Positions 21,884-30,432 of a DNA stretch of 64,000 nucleotides are shown piece by piece (positions within the stretch are counted from its first letter, which is position 1; every line of letters starts with the position of its first letter). The stretch is from Bacteroidales bacterium (GTDB taxonomy: Bacteria; Bacteroidota; Bacteroidia; Bacteroidales; UBA932), in NCBI GenBank assembly GCA_017442315.1, contig JAFRZX010000030.1, positions 146,968 through 210,967 on the forward strand, read 5' to 3'. The notes under the pieces are model-generated. The model searched no databases, had not been told where the DNA came from, and saw only the letters and a program-made list of their open reading frames with translations. A program made the position numbers and the translations under genes.

Positions 21884-22531
21884 ATGACGGGCAAGACAAT
21901 AACGGATCCTCAGTTGGGTGATATAGTGTTGCGTAAGAGCCGCAGGTGCAGAAGGCTCAGCATCCGCGTGCATCCTGTAAATGGAATAAGTGTCACGATG
22001 CCTTATGTCGTTCCATATGCGGTGGGTATAGCCTTTCTTCAAAGCAAAAGGGATTGGGTAATATCGTCTGTGGCAAGGAATCAGGAGAAGCTGGCAAAGA
22101 CTGTACGTCCTGCTCCTGAGGAGATCGATTCTTTACGTACAAGAGCCAAGACCGAACTTCCCCGACGTCTGGAAGAGCTGGCAGCAAGATATGGCTTTAT
22201 ATATAATAAGGTTACGATAAAGCATAATGCCACCAATTGGGGAAGCTGTTCCTCAAAAGGAAATATCAATCTTAACCTGAGTATCATGATGCTGCCGGAG
22301 ATTCTCAGAGATTATGTTCTTCTGCATGAACTCTGCCATCTGCGTCATCATGATCATGGTCCGGCATTTCATCTTCTTCTTGAACATGTCTGTACAGACC
22401 GCCTTCTTGAGGCCATCGGACAAGGTGACAAGGATGCAGTCATGCTGTCCCGGAAGATAGCATGTTCAAAGGCAAGATATCCGGTTGATCATGTCTTGAC
22501 AAAAGAAATACGGAATTACAGGACAATGTAA
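21884..22531 (+). CDS. YgjP/SprT-like (DUF45) metallopeptidase
   Basis: This 215-residue protein has the zincin motif HELCH at residues 148-152 followed by a His at 158 (HHDHGPAFH), the order seen in YgjP-family proteins. The earlier TNWGSCSSKGNINLNL is the typical core before it. There is no signal peptide, so it is probably cytosolic. Family function is poorly defined. It ends a short unit with the hydrolase gene; the following 177 bases hold the promoter of the next locus. Confidence 0.85.
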   Translation: MTGKTITDPQLGDIVLRKSRRCRRLSIRVHPVNGISVTMPYVVPYAVGIAFLQSKRDWVISSVARNQEKLAKTVRPAPEEIDSLRTRAKTELPRRLEELAARYGFIYNKVTIKHNATNWGSCSSKGNINLNLSIMMLPEILRDYVLLHELCHLRHHDHGPAFHLLLEHVCTDRLLEAIGQGDKDAVMLSRKIACSKARYPVDHVLTKEIRNYRTM

Positions 22532-22646
22532 ATCATGTCTTTGGTTCAAAATTGTTTCATTGATTTGAATGTATTGGTATTTGTGTTCGTGATTCTTGTC
22601 ATTTTAACTTTATTTTATTAGATTTGTGCTGTTTTGAGTCCCATGA

Positions 22647-22679
22647 CTTGTGTTTTTAATGGGGGGGGGATTATATTTG
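22647..22679 (+). promoter_or_regulatory. Promoter of the CsgG-like/C25 locus, with G9 in its spacer
   Basis: CTTG at 22647-22650 and a perfect TATATTTG at 22672-22679 are 21 bases apart, 29 bases before the ATG at 22709. Nine consecutive G residues lie inside the spacer, so changes in their number would change promoter spacing. Confidence 0.65.
22661..22669. repeat. G9 homopolymer in promoter spacer
   Basis: Nine G residues run uninterrupted, ending two bases before the TATATTTG element. A tract of this length is expected to slip during replication. Confidence 0.85.
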
Positions 22680-22708
22680 CACTGAAATAACAACTAAATA
22701 ACTCAATT

Positions 22709-23581
22709 ATGAAAAAGATCCTTTTTACTTTGATGCTTGCTTTTGCTTGCATGAGTGCCTATGCGCAGAAACCTGTAGTTCTTGTAGATTGGTTTTATGC
22801 GGCTGATGGTGTGGCAGAAGCCCATGAGGAAGCTCTTAGGGGTGCTGTCATCGCAAACATTGACCGTATAGGTCGTCTTCAGCTTGTTGATGTGGAGTCT
22901 CAGTACACTATGGACAGAGAGGCTCAGCGCCGTGCAACCGAAGCTGCTATGGCCGACCCGACTGCAAGGGCTGGTGAGATGAAGACAACAGGTGCTCAGT
23001 ACCTTCTCACAGGAAACATTTCCAAGATGGATGCTGTCTACAAGGTGCCTACTGATGGAACTTCTCCTTATTGGGCAGGTGCTATAGTGTACTCTCTTAC
23101 TCTCATCAATGCGGCTGACGGTACGACAGTAGGAACAAAGAGCTATACATATGAGGGTCTTACCGGAAATACCGGCTCTACAAAAGATGAGGCAATCGTG
23201 TCTACAATCAAGAAGACAAAGCAGAGCATGGACGATTTCGTTAACGAGTTCTTCCCTCTCAAGGGTGCCATCGTTGAGCTTGGCGAAGGAAAAGGTGCAA
23301 AGGTAAAGACCTGCTACATCAATCTGGGTACAGATCATGGTATCACTGCAAAGCAGAAGCTTGATGTGTTCCAGGTGAAGTCTATCGCCGGACGTGAGAC
23401 TGAGAATGCTATCGCAGTCCTCACAGTGGCCGAGGTTGTTGCTCCTGACCTTGCGCTCTGCAATGTTACATCCGGCGCAAAAGAAGTTTATGAAGCATTT
23501 CAGGCTGGTGCTGAGATGCGTGTGAAGACTAAGAAGGATTCGGCTGTAGGCTCTGCTCTCAAGGGATTCTTTGCAATGTAA
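22709..23581 (+). CDS. CsgG/FlgT-like exported protein
   Basis: This 290-residue protein has a signal peptide cleaved near AYAQ (residues 1-19). Residues about 20-190 follow the CsgG/TolB-like pattern: VVLVDWF strand, RGAVIANIDRIGRLQLVD, then QYLLTGNISKMD. The C-terminal part (about 190-275) has CYINLGTDHGI...LDVFQVKS, like the FlgT C-terminal domain. It is therefore probably periplasmic or outer-membrane. It is the first gene of the seven-gene locus and is followed by a hairpin (23608-23645), so its expression may exceed that of the genes after it. The exact role is unknown; the sequence is too divergent to call a secretion channel. Confidence 0.65.
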   Translation: MKKILFTLMLAFACMSAYAQKPVVLVDWFYAADGVAEAHEEALRGAVIANIDRIGRLQLVDVESQYTMDREAQRRATEAAMADPTARAGEMKTTGAQYLLTGNISKMDAVYKVPTDGTSPYWAGAIVYSLTLINAADGTTVGTKSYTYEGLTGNTGSTKDEAIVSTIKKTKQSMDDFVNEFFPLKGAIVELGEGKGAKVKTCYINLGTDHGITAKQKLDVFQVKSIAGRETENAIAVLTVAEVVAPDLALCNVTSGAKEVYEAFQAGAEMRVKTKKDSAVGSALKGFFAM

Positions 23582-23607
23582 TTTCAGACTATTTCTGAAG
23601 ATTTTCG

Positions 23608-23645
23608 TGTCAAGTTGCAGGAATGTAACTTGACATGCCATTTTT
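23608..23645 (+). terminator. Hairpin between the first two genes of the locus (possible attenuator)
   Basis: A 9-bp perfect stem (TGTCAAGTT / AACTTGACA) with a 10-base loop is followed by TGCCATTTTT. It is a weak intrinsic terminator or an RNA-processing site within the transcript. Confidence 0.5.
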
Positions 23646-23657
23646 AACGAACCAATT

Positions 23658-24929
23658 ATGAACAGACTTTCAAAAATCTTTTTTGCGGTTGCACTGACGT
23701 TGGTCTCTTATGAGGCAGCGGCTCAGAATTATCCGCAGGTAGTCTCCTATGAGTCAACGGAAGGAGTACAAGCTGTCTTCACGTCCGTAGGTATATCCGA
23801 TAAGGTCAAGGATGTGCAGGATAATGCCATCCGTTCCCTCTTTTATACGCTCTTCCATACAGGTGTGGAAGGGGTGAATGACGGACAGCCTTTGGTTTCT
23901 ACTCCTAATCGTGGATTTGAGGATTCCTTTTTCGCATCGAGAATGCCGCTGTTCGTGCGTTCTTGCGTCGAGGTGAAGAAGCCGGAGAAGAACTATGCCA
24001 AGATGTTTGAGGGGACATATCGGATCACCGTAGTGTATGGCAATCTGCTCAAGGATCTTGAGAGAAACAGGATGTATACAGCTCCGAAGCCGAAAATGGA
24101 ATATGCAAATGTCGAAAATGAGCCTTCAATGGTGCTGCCTACCATCATGGTTGTTCCATATAAGCGCGATGGCGAGACTTATGCTTCGGTTCTGTCAAAT
24201 GATTATGACAGACGAGTTGCAGTCAGCAAGGTGCAGGATGGCTTTGAATCCCGCGATATCACTACAGTCGATGTGGAGGCAAAACTGAATGCTGTCCTGA
24301 GGAATGCGCAGTTCGGTGCCAACGATGCTGATTCCAACGACAAGCAGCTCCTTATGAATTCAGGCGCGGATGTGTACGTTGTGGTGGACCTTCATAAGGA
24401 TGTGACATCTGCCGGTTCCAGGGTCTCGCTTATCATGAAGGCTTATGAAACCGCCAGCGGAAGCATTCTGGCGTCAAAAGATGCGATGACAAACAGATTC
24501 GCCACTGCATCTACAGATATGCTGTGTTCATATGCCATTCAGGATAATCTTTCTGCATTCCTGGATGATATATGCAAGAATTTCTCCAAGCAGGCGAATA
24601 ATGGAAAGAGAGTCACTCTTCAGTTTGCTATTGATGGCAATTCGGCAGCAACGATGAGCGACAGGGTAGGAGCCAGCGGATATCCTCTTTCCTCTCAGAT
24701 ACATCAGTGGGTACGTAAGAATTCCCACAACGGAAAGTATCATCTTCAGGGTATTGTGGATGAAAGCGTAATCTTCGATTATGTGATGATACCTCCGAAG
24801 GACAAGGACGGTTATGCTATGGATGCGGCTCAGTTCGGCTTTGCAATCGAGGCATGGATGCTTGATGAACTGGGAGTTGCCTGCTCAAGCCGTTTCGACG
24901 GATCTACCATATACATTACAATTTATTAA
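23658..24929 (+). CDS. DUF6175-like exported protein
   Basis: This 423-residue protein has a signal peptide ending near YEAAAQ (residue 23). Residues about 155-300 match my memory of DUF6175 proteins of Bacteroidota: PTIMVVPYKRDGE, then DRRVAVSKVQDGFESR, then NSGADVYVVVDL. This half reads like a CsgG-type TolB fold. Function unknown. It follows the hairpin at 23608 and precedes the LPP20-like gene by 11 bases, so it is co-transcribed with it. Confidence 0.65.
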   Translation: MNRLSKIFFAVALTLVSYEAAAQNYPQVVSYESTEGVQAVFTSVGISDKVKDVQDNAIRSLFYTLFHTGVEGVNDGQPLVSTPNRGFEDSFFASRMPLFVRSCVEVKKPEKNYAKMFEGTYRITVVYGNLLKDLERNRMYTAPKPKMEYANVENEPSMVLPTIMVVPYKRDGETYASVLSNDYDRRVAVSKVQDGFESRDITTVDVEAKLNAVLRNAQFGANDADSNDKQLLMNSGADVYVVVDLHKDVTSAGSRVSLIMKAYETASGSILASKDAMTNRFATASTDMLCSYAIQDNLSAFLDDICKNFSKQANNGKRVTLQFAIDGNSAATMSDRVGASGYPLSSQIHQWVRKNSHNGKYHLQGIVDESVIFDYVMIPPKDKDGYAMDAAQFGFAIEAWMLDELGVACSSRFDGSTIYITIY

Positions 24930-24940
24930 AAACTGAGGAT

Positions 24941-26281
24941 ATGAAGAAGATATTGATGACCATTTGTCTGATGGCTTGTGCTGCAGCAGCATATGCTCAG
25001 GCAGTTCCGGGATGGGTAAGCGTAAGGCCTGTCTCGGAAGACAAGTATGTCGGCATCGGTATGGCTCCTGTTTCCGATCCGGATTTCCAGAAGAAGGCTA
25101 CAGCCAATGCTATGCTTGAGATTGCAGCCCAGATAAGCATCAATGTGGAAAGTCAGTCTTTCATGCATACTGTTGATGTTGACGGCAAGTCAAAGGAATT
25201 GTTTGAGGAGAAGGTCAATGAAAGCGTAGCTGCAAACCTTGAAGGTCAGGTACTTAAGGGATCATATAGATCCAGTGACCGTTATTACGTGTACTATGAA
25301 CTTGACAAGAAGCAGTATGCAAAGCATCGCAAGGCTCAGAGGCAGCGCGGTGTTTCTTTGGGACTGGACTGGTATACCAAAGGAAAGGCAGCCGAAGATA
25401 TGCACAATTATGTGACTGCAATCCAGACTTATGCCAAGGGACTTGAGGCAATAGAGCCTTATCTGTATCTTGATCTGACCACTGAGTATGCCGGACGTGA
25501 CTTCGATGTGGCAAGCGAACTGTATCATGCTTATGTCAATGTGTTCTCCGGTTTTGAACTTGTCCAGAATGTTACAGAGGTTGGTGCTGAGGCGTTCAAG
25601 CCTTGTGGCGACCCTCTTGCTGTATGTCTGAGTAAGAACGGTACGGTTGTTCCGAATGTTTTGCTCAAAGCCCGTTTTGTTAACGGTGACGGAGAATTGA
25701 CGGCTCCTGCGAAGACGGATTATGAAGGAACTGCAGTGTTCTATATCACTAACGTGACATCCAAGCAGAGCATCCAGAATGTCGAGGTAAGCATAGATGA
25801 TTCATTCCGTTCTTCGCTGCCGGCTTCATACAGGCAGATCATCAGTGCGGATAACTGGCCTGTCGCCCGCTTTACCGTGGTCCTGATGAATCTGAACTAT
25901 ACTGCTTACATGATGATAGAAAGAAATGATCTGGAGGCATGTGAAAAGCAGGTCAGAAGCATTCTTGCCAACAATTATTTCGAATTTACAGAAGATACTG
26001 CGGCAAATCTCTTTGTCACACTTTCCACTGTTCTTGAGGTCGGCTCTGCTGTAAAAGGCGAACTCTATGATATGAATGAATGCTTCGCCTCAATGAATCT
26101 CAAGATATTTGATAATATAAAGCAGACACAGCTTCTGGATTATAATGTTTCTCCGGTCAGAGTCCTGGTTCCTGCAGACAAATCAGAACAGCAGACCTAT
26201 GCAATGTGTACCAGAGAACTTATGAAAAGGGTGAGGGTTGATCTTCCTCGTGAATTGAAAAAGTTGAACATAAATTTATAA
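24941..26281 (+). CDS. LPP20-like exported protein, 446 residues
   Basis: A signal peptide (1-19, ending AYAQ) is followed by an LPP20-type domain (about 22-130): PGWVSVRP, YVGIGMA, and ATANAMLEIAAQI. Residues about 140-210 look like a tetratricopeptide-type helical pair (YTKGKAAEDMHNYVTAIQTYAKGL). Residues about 220-300 are beta-rich and Ig-like (NVLLKARFVNGDG). The rest is mixed. It has no lipobox, so it is expected in the periplasm. The LPP20 domain is shared with the next gene, four bases downstream, suggesting the two products interact. Confidence 0.65.
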   Translation: MKKILMTICLMACAAAAYAQAVPGWVSVRPVSEDKYVGIGMAPVSDPDFQKKATANAMLEIAAQISINVESQSFMHTVDVDGKSKELFEEKVNESVAANLEGQVLKGSYRSSDRYYVYYELDKKQYAKHRKAQRQRGVSLGLDWYTKGKAAEDMHNYVTAIQTYAKGLEAIEPYLYLDLTTEYAGRDFDVASELYHAYVNVFSGFELVQNVTEVGAEAFKPCGDPLAVCLSKNGTVVPNVLLKARFVNGDGELTAPAKTDYEGTAVFYITNVTSKQSIQNVEVSIDDSFRSSLPASYRQIISADNWPVARFTVVLMNLNYTAYMMIERNDLEACEKQVRSILANNYFEFTEDTAANLFVTLSTVLEVGSAVKGELYDMNECFASMNLKIFDNIKQTQLLDYNVSPVRVLVPADKSEQQTYAMCTRELMKRVRVDLPRELKKLNINL

Positions 26282-26285
26282 TGCT

Positions 26286-26852
26286 ATGAAAATCGTAAAT
26301 CTGACAATCGTATTAATGGCGTCTTTGGCGCTTGTTTCATGCGGAGCAAAAAAGGCTGCTCAGGAGACTGTTGTGCAGCAGAAACCGGTTGTAACTTATG
26401 TGCAGCCAGGTTCGGATCTGCTCAATGCAGAAAATGTGCTCAGGTCTTGGGCTGTGGGCGTGTCTGATTCGGAAATGACAGCAAAGAAGAAGGCAGTAGC
26501 TTCTGCTTCATCTCAGCTTGCACAGATGCTTGAAAAGGCTGTAAGTACAACAATAGAAGAGTATTGTGTGTCTCTTGGAGAAAGCGAAGTGGCTAAGTCA
26601 AAGGAGTTCCTCAGCGAGAAGACAAAGATTGTTTCCGAGCAGGTACTCAGCGGAGCGCGTCCTATATTTGACCAGTGGGAGCCTAAGGATGAGAAGGGTA
26701 TGTATCGCAATTATGTGGTACTGGAGCTTACCGGCAGTGATTTCATCAAGAAACTCATAGAATCGATGAATGAGGCTCAGTCTGCCAATGTGAAGATTGA
26801 TGAGAATCTTTTGAACGAACTTTTCCTGAAGGCTATAAATTCGGAAAAATAA
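26286..26852 (+). CDS. LPP20-family lipoprotein
   Basis: This 188-residue protein has a lipobox (LVSC, Cys19), then an LPP20-type domain: LRSWAVGVSDSE, KKAVASASSQLAQML, and a C-terminal strand (YRNYVVLELTGSDFIKKL). It is probably anchored in a membrane and faces the periplasm. It lies four bases after the longer LPP20-like gene and 15 bases before the C25 peptidase gene, linking the exported and cytosolic halves of the locus. Confidence 0.7.
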   Translation: MKIVNLTIVLMASLALVSCGAKKAAQETVVQQKPVVTYVQPGSDLLNAENVLRSWAVGVSDSEMTAKKKAVASASSQLAQMLEKAVSTTIEEYCVSLGESEVAKSKEFLSEKTKIVSEQVLSGARPIFDQWEPKDEKGMYRNYVVLELTGSDFIKKLIESMNEAQSANVKIDENLLNELFLKAINSEK

Positions 26853-26867
26853 CAAGGGAGGTTCCCG

Positions 26868-28604
26868 GTGAAATTCTGTTACAGTTGCGGAAACAAGCTT
26901 TCCGGTACGGAAAAATTCTGCCCTAAGTGTGGTCAGCGGCTGGAGCATGCGGTACAACCGCAGGCTCCAGCCGTTTCGCCTGTTCCTGAGACTCCGGCTG
27001 TATCTCAGGTGGAGGAATCGGTGCAGAAAGGTAGAAACTGCTCAAGACATGGTGTCATATTTACGGACATAAAGGTACTGTCTGAACTGCTGGGAGCCAG
27101 TCGTGATGTCATATTGAAGCTTTTCGGGCAATATACCGATGCAATGGCAGATGCAGATATCGATTACAGGCTTGTAGATGTCTCCGATTATAAGTTTGTC
27201 TCCAAAGGAGCTGGTCGCAAAGGAGAAAGACCTTCTTTTTACGAAGACAGTCCTTGGTGGGATTATCAGCATGTCCTATATGATATAATATGCCATGAGA
27301 AGGAGAAGTCATTGCCGGAGTCCAATTATCTGTTCATTGTGGGAGGACATGAGGTCATTCCGGTACCTTCGATCAATCATTATGTAAAGGATGATCCACG
27401 TCTTCCTGACAAAGACATCGAGACCGATCTGCTGTATGCCTATCCATATGGTCCGCACACTCAGTATGCCTTGGAGTCTACGGAGCTTTATACGCAGGAG
27501 ATGTACTTCTTTACAGGCCGTCTTCCTATTCCAGCAGGAGCCGGTCTGGACTATCTGGTTAATTATCTTCAGAACGCATTGAATGTACGTCACGGGTTCC
27601 CGGTAAGAAAAATATATGCACAGTGCGACCCTCATTGGAAGGAACTTACTGCTTATCTTATGTCTCCATACAATAAGGTAGGAATGCTGCCGGACAGAAG
27701 TCACATTTCAGGACATTACAGTTATGGAAATGTCATGCTGGGACCGGATATCACTCATCAGTACATTGCGGCAATGATGGAAAAGGATACGGATATGATC
27801 TTCCTCAACCTGCATGGCAGCGATGATCCGGATGATCCTGATTATTCCGGTCAGTATCCGCCTCAGCAGGAAAGGTTTGCAACAATATTCCCTGTATCGG
27901 CGATGTCTATTCCTGAAGGATATAATGTCTTTGTGACGGAAGCTTGTTTCGGTGGCCGTTTCATAGGATATGATGTCATGCATTCGATGATTCAGGCAGG
28001 ACTTGCCCATAAGACTGTAATAGGAGTGGCATCATCAAGGGTGGCATTCGGAGGATCGCATCCTCCGGGAGGCAATGCAGATACACTTTGTGGAATGTTT
28101 GCAGCATATCTTCTAAGCGGTTATCCTGCAGGAGATGCCATGGTCATGGCTAGAAGCTCGTTCTTTGGAGAAGACGGAATGCTGTCTCCTCATAATGCAG
28201 CTACATTGGCTGAATTCAATCTTTTCGGTGATCCATGTCTGCGCGCGATAGGGGTATATGAGAAAGATTCAAAGATGAAGGCTCCGGTCAGCCGCAATGT
28301 CGCTCCGAAAGATTTTCCATGTGGTTATGAGGAACAGTCCATAAAGAGTGCTGCCAAGGAACGCTCTCTTCTGGATATGGTGCGTGGGGCAGTGGATGCC
28401 AATGTCAAGGCCATCAGTGACAGCATCGGGAAGGAACTTTATTCCAAGTACGGACTTCCTCCTCGTGAGCCTGAGACTATAAAGAAACTCAGATACAGGA
28501 ACGGAAAGGAACGTATGGTATTTACATACAACACAAAGAGTGCTTCTTGGGTTGTGACTGCAACTCCGGACGGAAAAATAGAATCAGTAATGTCATCAAA
28601 ATAA
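26868..28604 (+). CDS. Zinc-ribbon C25 (gingipain/caspase-fold) cysteine peptidase
   Basis: Translation starts at a GTG, supported by a strong Shine-Dalgarno AAGGGAGG seven bases before it, unusual in this phylum. The 578-residue protein begins with a zinc ribbon (Cys4, Cys7, Cys18, Cys21), then a Pro/Gln-rich linker (28-52). Residues about 60-465 form a C25-type domain: YLFIVGGHEVIPVP, FFTGRLPIPAG, the catalytic pair His316 (LNLHGSDD) and Cys360 (VTEACFGG), and the family signature FNLFGDPCLRA. Gingipains are secreted, but this protein has no signal peptide, so it should act in the cytosol. The C-terminal 110 residues are unassigned. Target unknown; the neighbouring ribbon proteins are candidate partners or substrates. 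Confidence 0.8.
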   Translation: MKFCYSCGNKLSGTEKFCPKCGQRLEHAVQPQAPAVSPVPETPAVSQVEESVQKGRNCSRHGVIFTDIKVLSELLGASRDVILKLFGQYTDAMADADIDYRLVDVSDYKFVSKGAGRKGERPSFYEDSPWWDYQHVLYDIICHEKEKSLPESNYLFIVGGHEVIPVPSINHYVKDDPRLPDKDIETDLLYAYPYGPHTQYALESTELYTQEMYFFTGRLPIPAGAGLDYLVNYLQNALNVRHGFPVRKIYAQCDPHWKELTAYLMSPYNKVGMLPDRSHISGHYSYGNVMLGPDITHQYIAAMMEKDTDMIFLNLHGSDDPDDPDYSGQYPPQQERFATIFPVSAMSIPEGYNVFVTEACFGGRFIGYDVMHSMIQAGLAHKTVIGVASSRVAFGGSHPPGGNADTLCGMFAAYLLSGYPAGDAMVMARSSFFGEDGMLSPHNAATLAEFNLFGDPCLRAIGVYEKDSKMKAPVSRNVAPKDFPCGYEEQSIKSAAKERSLLDMVRGAVDANVKAISDSIGKELYSKYGLPPREPETIKKLRYRNGKERMVFTYNTKSASWVVTATPDGKIESVMSSK

Positions 28605-28610
28605 CACACA

Positions 28611-30416
28611 ATGAATACTTGTCCAAATTGCAATGCACCGGTAGAACCTGATCACAGGTTCTGTATGGAGTGCGGGTATAAGATAGAGACTGCTCCTGAA
28701 CTTCCTCAGGAGCCTCAGCAGCTTCCTCAGGAACCGGAACCTGCAGTGGAAGAAATGGTCTCTGTGGAGAATCATATTATGTGGAACATGCAGCCTGGCC
28801 AGGTTGCCAGATTGATCAATGAGAAGGAATTCGCTCAGTACAGTGATGCTGCCGGACTGATTGTCAATGAAGGAGCCCGTGTCCTGATCAGAAAGAATGC
28901 AGAGGAACTTACTATGCTTTCAAGTGGAGTGTATCAATTCCCGAAGCGACCTGTTCCGGAAGGGTCTTCAAGAGGATTCATGACAGGTCTTCTCAGGACA
29001 GCTGCGGTAAAGGATGCTGAGAATGTCCCTCTTGAACTCTTCTCTATCCTTCTAGTAAGGGATGGGGATTTCCCAGTCATATTCGGTGGCGCTGACAGTA
29101 CGGGAGATGATTTCCGTCCGATGGTGATACCGGCAAAGAATCTTGAGGTTGAGGTAGGTGTGAGTGCTATGCTCAGGATAAGCAGCATGCAGGTGTTTGC
29201 CTCTAAGTATATGTCTGACCGTTCACGTCTGAATGTGCCAGAACTGGTGAAGATGCTTTCTCCGAAAGTTGAGAGGGTGCTTCGTGATGTGCTGGCAGAT
29301 GTGTTTGTATCGGAAGGAGGCATACCGGAAGTCGTCCAGGTGGAGATAAAGGACAGACTTGCTGCACTTTCTGCAGAACTCGGAGGTGTATCGATCTCTA
29401 ATGTAGAGGAAATCCGCGTAGGACATGAGGCATTGGAAAGGTTCAGGGCTCTGAATTCTGAACTGTACCTCACAGGGCGTGAACTTGAATATCTTGAGCG
29501 CACGAATGAATTCAGAAACCGTCTTGCTGCAGCTCAGAATGCACAGCAGGTGAACGAAGCTGCATCCGAACTGGAACTCTATAGAAGACTTCAGGAAATC
29601 AATAAGGATAAGGTTCTTGCAGATGATGAACTTGAGAGATTCTATACTGTGCTCTCCCGTGAAAAGAGGATACGTGAGGCTCAGAGCGAAGATCAGGTGG
29701 CGGCAGCTCTTGCAGATATCGAGAGGACAGGCTTGATCCGCAGTGAGGACCTCAATGCGTTGAAAGACGATATACGTGCAAATGAGCATCGAAGAGGTCA
29801 TGCATTCAGAATGATGCAGAAGAAAGATGAACTTGAACTTGAGTCACTTCAGAGAGAGTATGAGAAGAGGGTGCGGGATGAGGATTATGAGTTCGAGAAG
29901 CGTAAGAAAGATGATGAGTTTGACCGCTTCAAGGAATTGGAGAGAATGAGAAGCGAGAAAGAGGCGGCTGAACATGACAGGAATATGGAGGCTCTTCGTG
30001 AGATGCAGAGGGCAAAGCTTGAAAAACTTAAGCTGTCCAAGGAACTTACACCGGAACAGTTGCTTGCACTTGCTGCGAATGAAAATCTTTCACCGGAGGC
30101 TGCTGCCAAACTTGCCGAGTCTTTAGGCAAAGGCAGGGAAGTTGAGGCAGAAAGAGCACGCATGGAAGAAATCCAACGTCTGACTCAGGCCCGTATTGAA
30201 GACATGAAGGAAATGTCAAGGATGAGTCAGGAGACAGTCAGGGAGTTCATGCATGCATCTTCTCCACATCCTTATCCAGTCCAGCCTCAGGCTCCGGTCC
30301 AGCAGGCAGCTCCGGCTCAGCAGCCGGGAGCCGGACATAAGTTCTGTACGGCATGCGGATATAAGAATGCTCCGGAAGCACGTTTCTGTATGTCATGCGG
30401 CAATCCTATGAATTAA
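28611..30416 (+). CDS. SPFH-like coiled-coil protein with N- and C-terminal zinc ribbons
   Basis: The 601 residues start with a zinc ribbon (Cys4, Cys7, Cys18, Cys21) and end with another (Cys579, Cys582, Cys593, Cys596). Between them lies a P/E-rich linker (28-48), then an SPFH/band-7-like region (about 55-290) with GLIVNEGARVLIRKN, SSGVYQFP and a central EVEVGVSAMLRIS. A long highly charged helical stretch follows (about 290-520, rich in E, R, K and repeated 'DEL-LE'), then a P/Q-rich linker. The layout recalls YdjI-type SPFH-zinc-ribbon proteins, which associate with membrane-stress machinery. It has no signal peptide. It probably oligomerises on the inner face of the membrane. Its gene lies six bases after the peptidase gene. 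Confidence 0.7.
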   Translation: MNTCPNCNAPVEPDHRFCMECGYKIETAPELPQEPQQLPQEPEPAVEEMVSVENHIMWNMQPGQVARLINEKEFAQYSDAAGLIVNEGARVLIRKNAEELTMLSSGVYQFPKRPVPEGSSRGFMTGLLRTAAVKDAENVPLELFSILLVRDGDFPVIFGGADSTGDDFRPMVIPAKNLEVEVGVSAMLRISSMQVFASKYMSDRSRLNVPELVKMLSPKVERVLRDVLADVFVSEGGIPEVVQVEIKDRLAALSAELGGVSISNVEEIRVGHEALERFRALNSELYLTGRELEYLERTNEFRNRLAAAQNAQQVNEAASELELYRRLQEINKDKVLADDELERFYTVLSREKRIREAQSEDQVAAALADIERTGLIRSEDLNALKDDIRANEHRRGHAFRMMQKKDELELESLQREYEKRVRDEDYEFEKRKKDDEFDRFKELERMRSEKEAAEHDRNMEALREMQRAKLEKLKLSKELTPEQLLALAANENLSPEAAAKLAESLGKGREVEAERARMEEIQRLTQARIEDMKEMSRMSQETVREFMHASSPHPYPVQPQAPVQQAAPAQQPGAGHKFCTACGYKNAPEARFCMSCGNPMN

Positions 30417-30432
30417 TAACAATACGGTGAAT

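Noticed and set aside
22709-23581. Calling the first gene of the locus a curli secretion channel (csgG)
   Set aside because: No csgA, csgB, csgE or csgF homologues are adjacent and the C-terminal half is FlgT-like; similarity is only at fold level.
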